A stretch of DNA of 28,220 nucleotides from 66-474 sp036279975. GTDB lineage: Bacteria > Pseudomonadota > Gammaproteobacteria > Xanthomonadales > Rhodanobacteraceae. This document shows positions 23,219 to 28,220 of the stretch, piece by piece (the first letter of the stretch is position 1; the number at the start of each line of letters is the position of its first letter). The position numbers and the translations under genes were made by a program. The notes beneath the pieces are model-generated. The model had not been told where the DNA came from and searched no databases. It saw only the letters and a program-made list of their open reading frames with translations. Location of the stretch: NCBI GenBank assembly GCA_036279975.1, contig DASURP010000098.1, positions 1-28,220 of the forward strand, read 5' to 3'.

Positions 23219-25126
23219 ATGAACGAACGCCACGAACTGCCGGACGAACGCGCCCGGCGCGCACACTTCGGTCGGCGCGCGCTGGCCGGGTTCGCGATCA
23301 TGCTGGCGCTGGTGCTCGTGGTGGCCGGCCGCTTCGTCTTCCTGCAGGTGTTCGAACACGCGGACTACTCGACCCAGGCCAAGGCCAACCGGGTTCGCCT
23401 CAAGCACCTGCCGCCTCCGCGCGGGCTGATCTACGACCGTACCGGCAGGCTGCTGGCCGACAACGTCCCGGCGTTCCGGCTGGACGTGGTGCCGGACAAG
23501 GTCGAGCACATGGATGCCATGCTGCAGCGCCTGTCCGCGCTCGTGCCGCTGACCCGCGGCGACATCGAGCAGTTCAAGCAAAGCCTCGACCAGCACCGCT
23601 CGTTCGAACCGGTGCCGCTTAAGTTCCACCTGACCGAAAGCGAGCGCGACCGCTTCGCGATCAACCAGTGGCAGTTCCCGGGCGTCAGCATTACCCCCTA
23701 CCTCACCCGCAACTATCCCTACGGACCCGAGTTTGCCCACGTGGTGGGCTACGTGGGACGCATCGACGCGCAGGAACAGCGCAACATCGACCCCGACCGT
23801 TACGCAGGCACCACCCACATCGGCAAGACCGGCCTGGAAAAGCAATACGAGGCGCTGCTGCACGGCACCCCGGGTTACGAGGTGGTCGAAGTCAACGCCA
23901 ACCAGCGCCCCTTGCGGGTGCTGCAGCGGGTGCCCGCCAGGCCTGGCAAGAACCTCTACCTCACGATCGACCAGCGCCTCCAGCAGGCCGCGTTCGAGGC
24001 CTTCGACGGGCAAACCGGCGCCGCCGTCGCGATCGATCCGCGCAACGGCGACGTGCTGGCGATGGTGACGGTACCGACCTTCGACCCCAACCTGTTCGTC
24101 AACGGTATCAGCCAGGCCGACTACTCGGCCCTGCTGGACAACCCGGAGAAGCCGTTGCTCAACCGGACGATGCGCGGCGGTTATCCGCCGGGTTCCACGG
24201 TCAAGCCGTTCATCGGCCTGGGCGGACTCGAGCTGGGCTTGCGCAAGCCCAGCGACACCGTGTTGTCCACCGGCACCTGGTACATCCCCGGTTCCTCGCG
24301 CGGGTACCGCGACGACACGCGTTACGGCGCCGGCAGCGTCGACCTGGTCCAAGCCATCACCCGCTCGGTCAACACGTATTTTTATTCGCTGGCATACCAG
24401 ATGGGCATCGGCCGTTTCGACAAATGGATGGCCAGATTCGGTTTCGGCAGCCCGACCGGGATCGACCTGCCGGGCGAAACCGGCGGCGTGCTGCCGTCGC
24501 CCGAGTGGAAGCGCAAGACCTTCGACAAACCCTGGTTCCCGGGCGAGACCGTGATTTCCGGGATCGGCCAGGGCTACTGGATGGTGACGCCGCTGCAGAT
24601 GGCGCACGCGCTGGCGACGCTGGCCGGTGGCGGCTCGTCGCACACGCCGCACCTGCTGGCCGCCACCAGCGACAGCCTGGACTCGCCGAAGCTCGCCCAC
24701 AGGCAACCGCCACCGGTGCAGATCACCCATGCACCCGCCGATCTGGAAGCCGTCAAGCAGGGCATGCTGGGCGTGGTCTACAACCCCCTCGGCACGGCCT
24801 ACGCGGCGGGCATCGGGAAGGGTTTTCCGTACCTGATCGCGGGCAAGACCGGCACGGCCGAGCGCTATTCGCGCACCAGCGAGGCGTACAACACCAACAA
24901 GAACCTCGCGTACCTGGCTTCCCGCCACCGCGCCTGGTTCATCTGTTATACGCCGGCGAACCATCCGCAAATCGCGATCGCGGTGGTGCTCGAGCATGGC
25001 GCGTGGGGCGGCAGCGCCGCCGCGCCGATCGCGCGCAAGATGCTGGACCAGTGGCTGGCCGACACGCCGCCCTCCGAACGCCCGCCGCTGCCGGTCACCG
25101 CGGTCGCGACGCGGACCACGCCATGA
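23219..25126 (+). CDS. mrdA: Penicillin-binding protein 2 (elongasome transpeptidase)
   Basis: Class B PBP that crosslinks new peptidoglycan during cell elongation with RodA. 635 residues from the ATG at 23219, four bases after the mreD stop. Single N-terminal anchor (about 21-44). The pedestal domain starts with RLKHLPPPRGLIYDRTGRLL. Transpeptidase motifs are complete: SxxK as S326-T-V-K329 in PPGSTVKPF, SxN as S383-V-N in TRSVNTYFYS, KTG at 543-545 in AGKTGTAERY. The GIGQGYWMVTPLQMAHALA block is typical. The C-terminus is short and Pro-rich. It overlaps mrdB as ATGA, matching the usual PBP2-RodA gene pair. Confidence 0.97.
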   Translation: MNERHELPDERARRAHFGRRALAGFAIMLALVLVVAGRFVFLQVFEHADYSTQAKANRVRLKHLPPPRGLIYDRTGRLLADNVPAFRLDVVPDKVEHMDAMLQRLSALVPLTRGDIEQFKQSLDQHRSFEPVPLKFHLTESERDRFAINQWQFPGVSITPYLTRNYPYGPEFAHVVGYVGRIDAQEQRNIDPDRYAGTTHIGKTGLEKQYEALLHGTPGYEVVEVNANQRPLRVLQRVPARPGKNLYLTIDQRLQQAAFEAFDGQTGAAVAIDPRNGDVLAMVTVPTFDPNLFVNGISQADYSALLDNPEKPLLNRTMRGGYPPGSTVKPFIGLGGLELGLRKPSDTVLSTGTWYIPGSSRGYRDDTRYGAGSVDLVQAITRSVNTYFYSLAYQMGIGRFDKWMARFGFGSPTGIDLPGETGGVLPSPEWKRKTFDKPWFPGETVISGIGQGYWMVTPLQMAHALATLAGGGSSHTPHLLAATSDSLDSPKLAHRQPPPVQITHAPADLEAVKQGMLGVVYNPLGTAYAAGIGKGFPYLIAGKTGTAERYSRTSEAYNTNKNLAYLASRHRAWFICYTPANHPQIAIAVVLEHGAWGGSAAAPIARKMLDQWLADTPPSERPPLPVTAVATRTTP

Positions 25127-26247
25127 ACGCACTCGCCACCAGCCTGACCGCGCGCGCGTTCCGGATCGGGCGCCGGATGCTGTCGCGTCCGCGCTTCGAT
25201 CTGCCGCTGGCCATCGCGCTGCTGATCCTCGCCGCGATCGGGCTGACGGTGCTGTACAGCGCCAGCAACCTGGACACCGGCGTGGTGCTCGGGCAGGCCG
25301 CGCGCTTCCTGATCGGCGCCGCGCTGCTGGTCGCGGTGTCACGCATTCCGCCAACCCTGTTGCGCGCCTGGACGCCATGGTTCTACGTGTTCGCCGTGCT
25401 GTTGCTGGTGGTGGTGAAAGTGCTGGGCGAGGGCCAGGGCGCCAACCGCTGGCTGGATATCGGGGTGGTCCGCTTCCAGCCTTCCGAACTGATGAAGCTG
25501 GCGATGCCGATGATGATCGCGTGGTACCTGCACCCGCGCCGGTTGCCGCCGCGCTGGCGCGACATCCTGGCCACCAGCGTGCTGATCGCCCTGCCCGCGT
25601 TCCTGATCTTCAGGCAGCCCGACCTCGGCACCGCGCTGCTGGTCGCGGCGTCCGGCTTGTTCGTGCTGTTCCTGGCCGGCGTGCAGTGGTGGAAGATCGG
25701 TGCCGCGCTCGTCGGCCTCGCGGCCGCGGCGCCGGTGGCCTGGCACTTCATGCACGACTACCAGCGCCAGCGCATCCTGACGTTCCTGCACCCCGAACGC
25801 GATCCGCTGGGAAGCGGCTGGCACATCCTGCAGTCGATGATCGCGGTGGGCTCGGGCGGCTGGCTTGGCAAGGGTTTCAACCAGGGCAGCCAATCCAAGC
25901 TCGAATTCCTGCCCGAACACACCACCGACTTCATCTTCGCGGTGCTGGGCGAGGAGTTCGGCCTGGTCGGCGTGCTGGTGCTGCTGGCGCTGTACGTCTT
26001 CATCGTCGGGCGCTGCCTGTGGATCGCGGCCAACGCCCGCGACACCTGGTCGCGGCTGGTGGCCGGTGCGTTCGCGCTGGCCTTCATGGTGTACGTGATC
26101 GTCAACGGCGGAATGGTTTCGGGCATCCTGCCGGTGGTGGGCGTGCCGCTGCCGCTGGTGAGCTATGGCGGTACCTCGGCGATCACGCTGCTGACCGGGT
26201 TCGGGGTGGTGATGTCGATCCACGCGTACCGCAAGTGGACGCCGTAG
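25123..26247 (+). CDS. mrdB: Peptidoglycan glycosyltransferase RodA
   Basis: SEDS-family polymerase that builds glycan strands from lipid II during elongation, partner of PBP2. 374 residues from the ATG at 25123. About ten hydrophobic helices beginning LPLAIALLILAAIGLTVLYS. The conserved QPDLGTALL loop (after LPAFLIFR) and the periplasmic loop with LPEHTTDFIFAVLGEEFGLV carry the family's essential Asp/Glu region. The SEDS signature near the end is VVGVPLPLVSYGGTSAITLL. Last gene of the mre operon; followed by a REP-like element and valS. No truncation. Confidence 0.97.
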   Translation: MNALATSLTARAFRIGRRMLSRPRFDLPLAIALLILAAIGLTVLYSASNLDTGVVLGQAARFLIGAALLVAVSRIPPTLLRAWTPWFYVFAVLLLVVVKVLGEGQGANRWLDIGVVRFQPSELMKLAMPMMIAWYLHPRRLPPRWRDILATSVLIALPAFLIFRQPDLGTALLVAASGLFVLFLAGVQWWKIGAALVGLAAAAPVAWHFMHDYQRQRILTFLHPERDPLGSGWHILQSMIAVGSGGWLGKGFNQGSQSKLEFLPEHTTDFIFAVLGEEFGLVGVLVLLALYVFIVGRCLWIAANARDTWSRLVAGAFALAFMVYVIVNGGMVSGILPVVGVPLPLVSYGGTSAITLLTGFGVVMSIHAYRKWTP

Positions 26248-26289
26248 GCGGCGAACTGGCGCCGGCAAACGATTCCCACCGCCCCACTG

Positions 26290-26369
26290 TTGTAGGAGCG
26301 CGCCTGCACGCGATCACCTGCGGGCAGGCTCCTGCAAATGCAATGTGATGCAGGAGCGACTGCGCGCGA
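26290..26369. repeat. REP-like palindromic element between mrdB and valS
   Basis: TTGTAGGAGC (26290-26299) and GCTCCTGCAA (26328-26337) are inverted arms around CGCGCCTGCACGCG; a second, tandem half-unit, TGCAGGAGCGACTGCGCGCG, begins at 26349. This TGTAGGAGCGCGC-type sequence is a well-known repetitive extragenic palindrome type in pseudomonads and xanthomonads, usually spread by RAYT transposases; no such gene is in the window. It separates the mre operon from valS. Confidence 0.7.
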
Positions 26370-26482
26370 GCCCGGCCGCGGCCCGAACGAAACGGAGATA
26401 CCGACCTCCTGCGGGCGATGAATCGTTACAATCGCCGTTTGCTTTGCGAGCCGCGCCGCGCGCGGAACCCGGGACCTGAGTG

Positions 26483-28220
<1,738 letters not shown>

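Overview
The window is a gene-dense, GC-rich (roughly two thirds G+C) chromosomal segment of a gammaproteobacterium, almost certainly a member of the Xanthomonadales/Lysobacterales and perhaps the Rhodanobacteraceae. This placement is from recalled family features, not a search. YebC has the xanthomonad-type N-terminus (MGRGPSIAGRKN), AspRS and RuvA read like Xanthomonas homologues, the PhoPQ pair has the xanthomonad form, and the gaps carry short repeats typical of the order. I see no transposase, phage gene, CRISPR array, toxin-antitoxin pair or secondary-metabolite cluster; this is mainly core chromosome.

Layout. (1) 1-4313, minus strand: aspS, then a repeat-filled gap, then a tightly packed yebC-ruvC-ruvA-kup run (translation, Holliday-junction resolution, K+ uptake); kup runs off the left edge and ruvB is not present. 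(2) 4400-7902, minus strand: a membrane-anchored triple-PAS diguanylate cyclase, an arginase (rocF) and a stand-alone Hpt phosphotransfer protein, the last lying just 3' of a tRNA-Thr(UGU) gene. (3) 8143-10638, minus strand: birA-coaX-SPOR operon (biotin ligase/repressor, type III pantothenate kinase, envelope-associated SPOR protein). (4) 10664-11035, plus strand: small secreted Ala/Pro-rich protein. (5) 11174-13715, minus strand: PepSY-phoP-phoQ signalling operon. (6) 13813-14808, minus strand: dusA. (7) 14900-17672, plus strand: a DUF3298-type lipoprotein and a secreted DUF885 metallopeptidase-like protein. (8) 17785-20176, minus strand: polysaccharide deacetylase, small exported protein of unknown function, PfkB-family sugar/nucleoside kinase. 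(9) 20421-26247, plus strand: the complete rod-shape/elongasome operon mreB-mreC-mreD-mrdA(PBP2)-mrdB(RodA), with overlapping stop/start codons from mreC to mreD and from mrdA to mrdB. (10) 26483-28220, plus strand: the N-terminal two thirds of valS.

The most unusual content is non-coding. Three copies of one roughly 80-105 bp hairpin-led repeat lie just 3' of aspS, the DUF885 gene and mreB, always in the sense of the upstream gene. One copy is bracketed by inverted GGGACTCGGG motifs that also occur between ruvC and ruvA. A roughly 145-bp imperfect palindrome fills the gap between the small exported-protein gene and the deacetylase gene and includes the former's stop codon. A REP-like TGTAGGAGC element lies between mrdB and valS. 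Protein-level oddities include a His in AspRS at a position tied to tRNA discrimination, a KMSKV in place of KMSKS in ValRS, and loss of the inhibitory I-site in the diguanylate cyclase. I did not find a clearly new multi-gene system.
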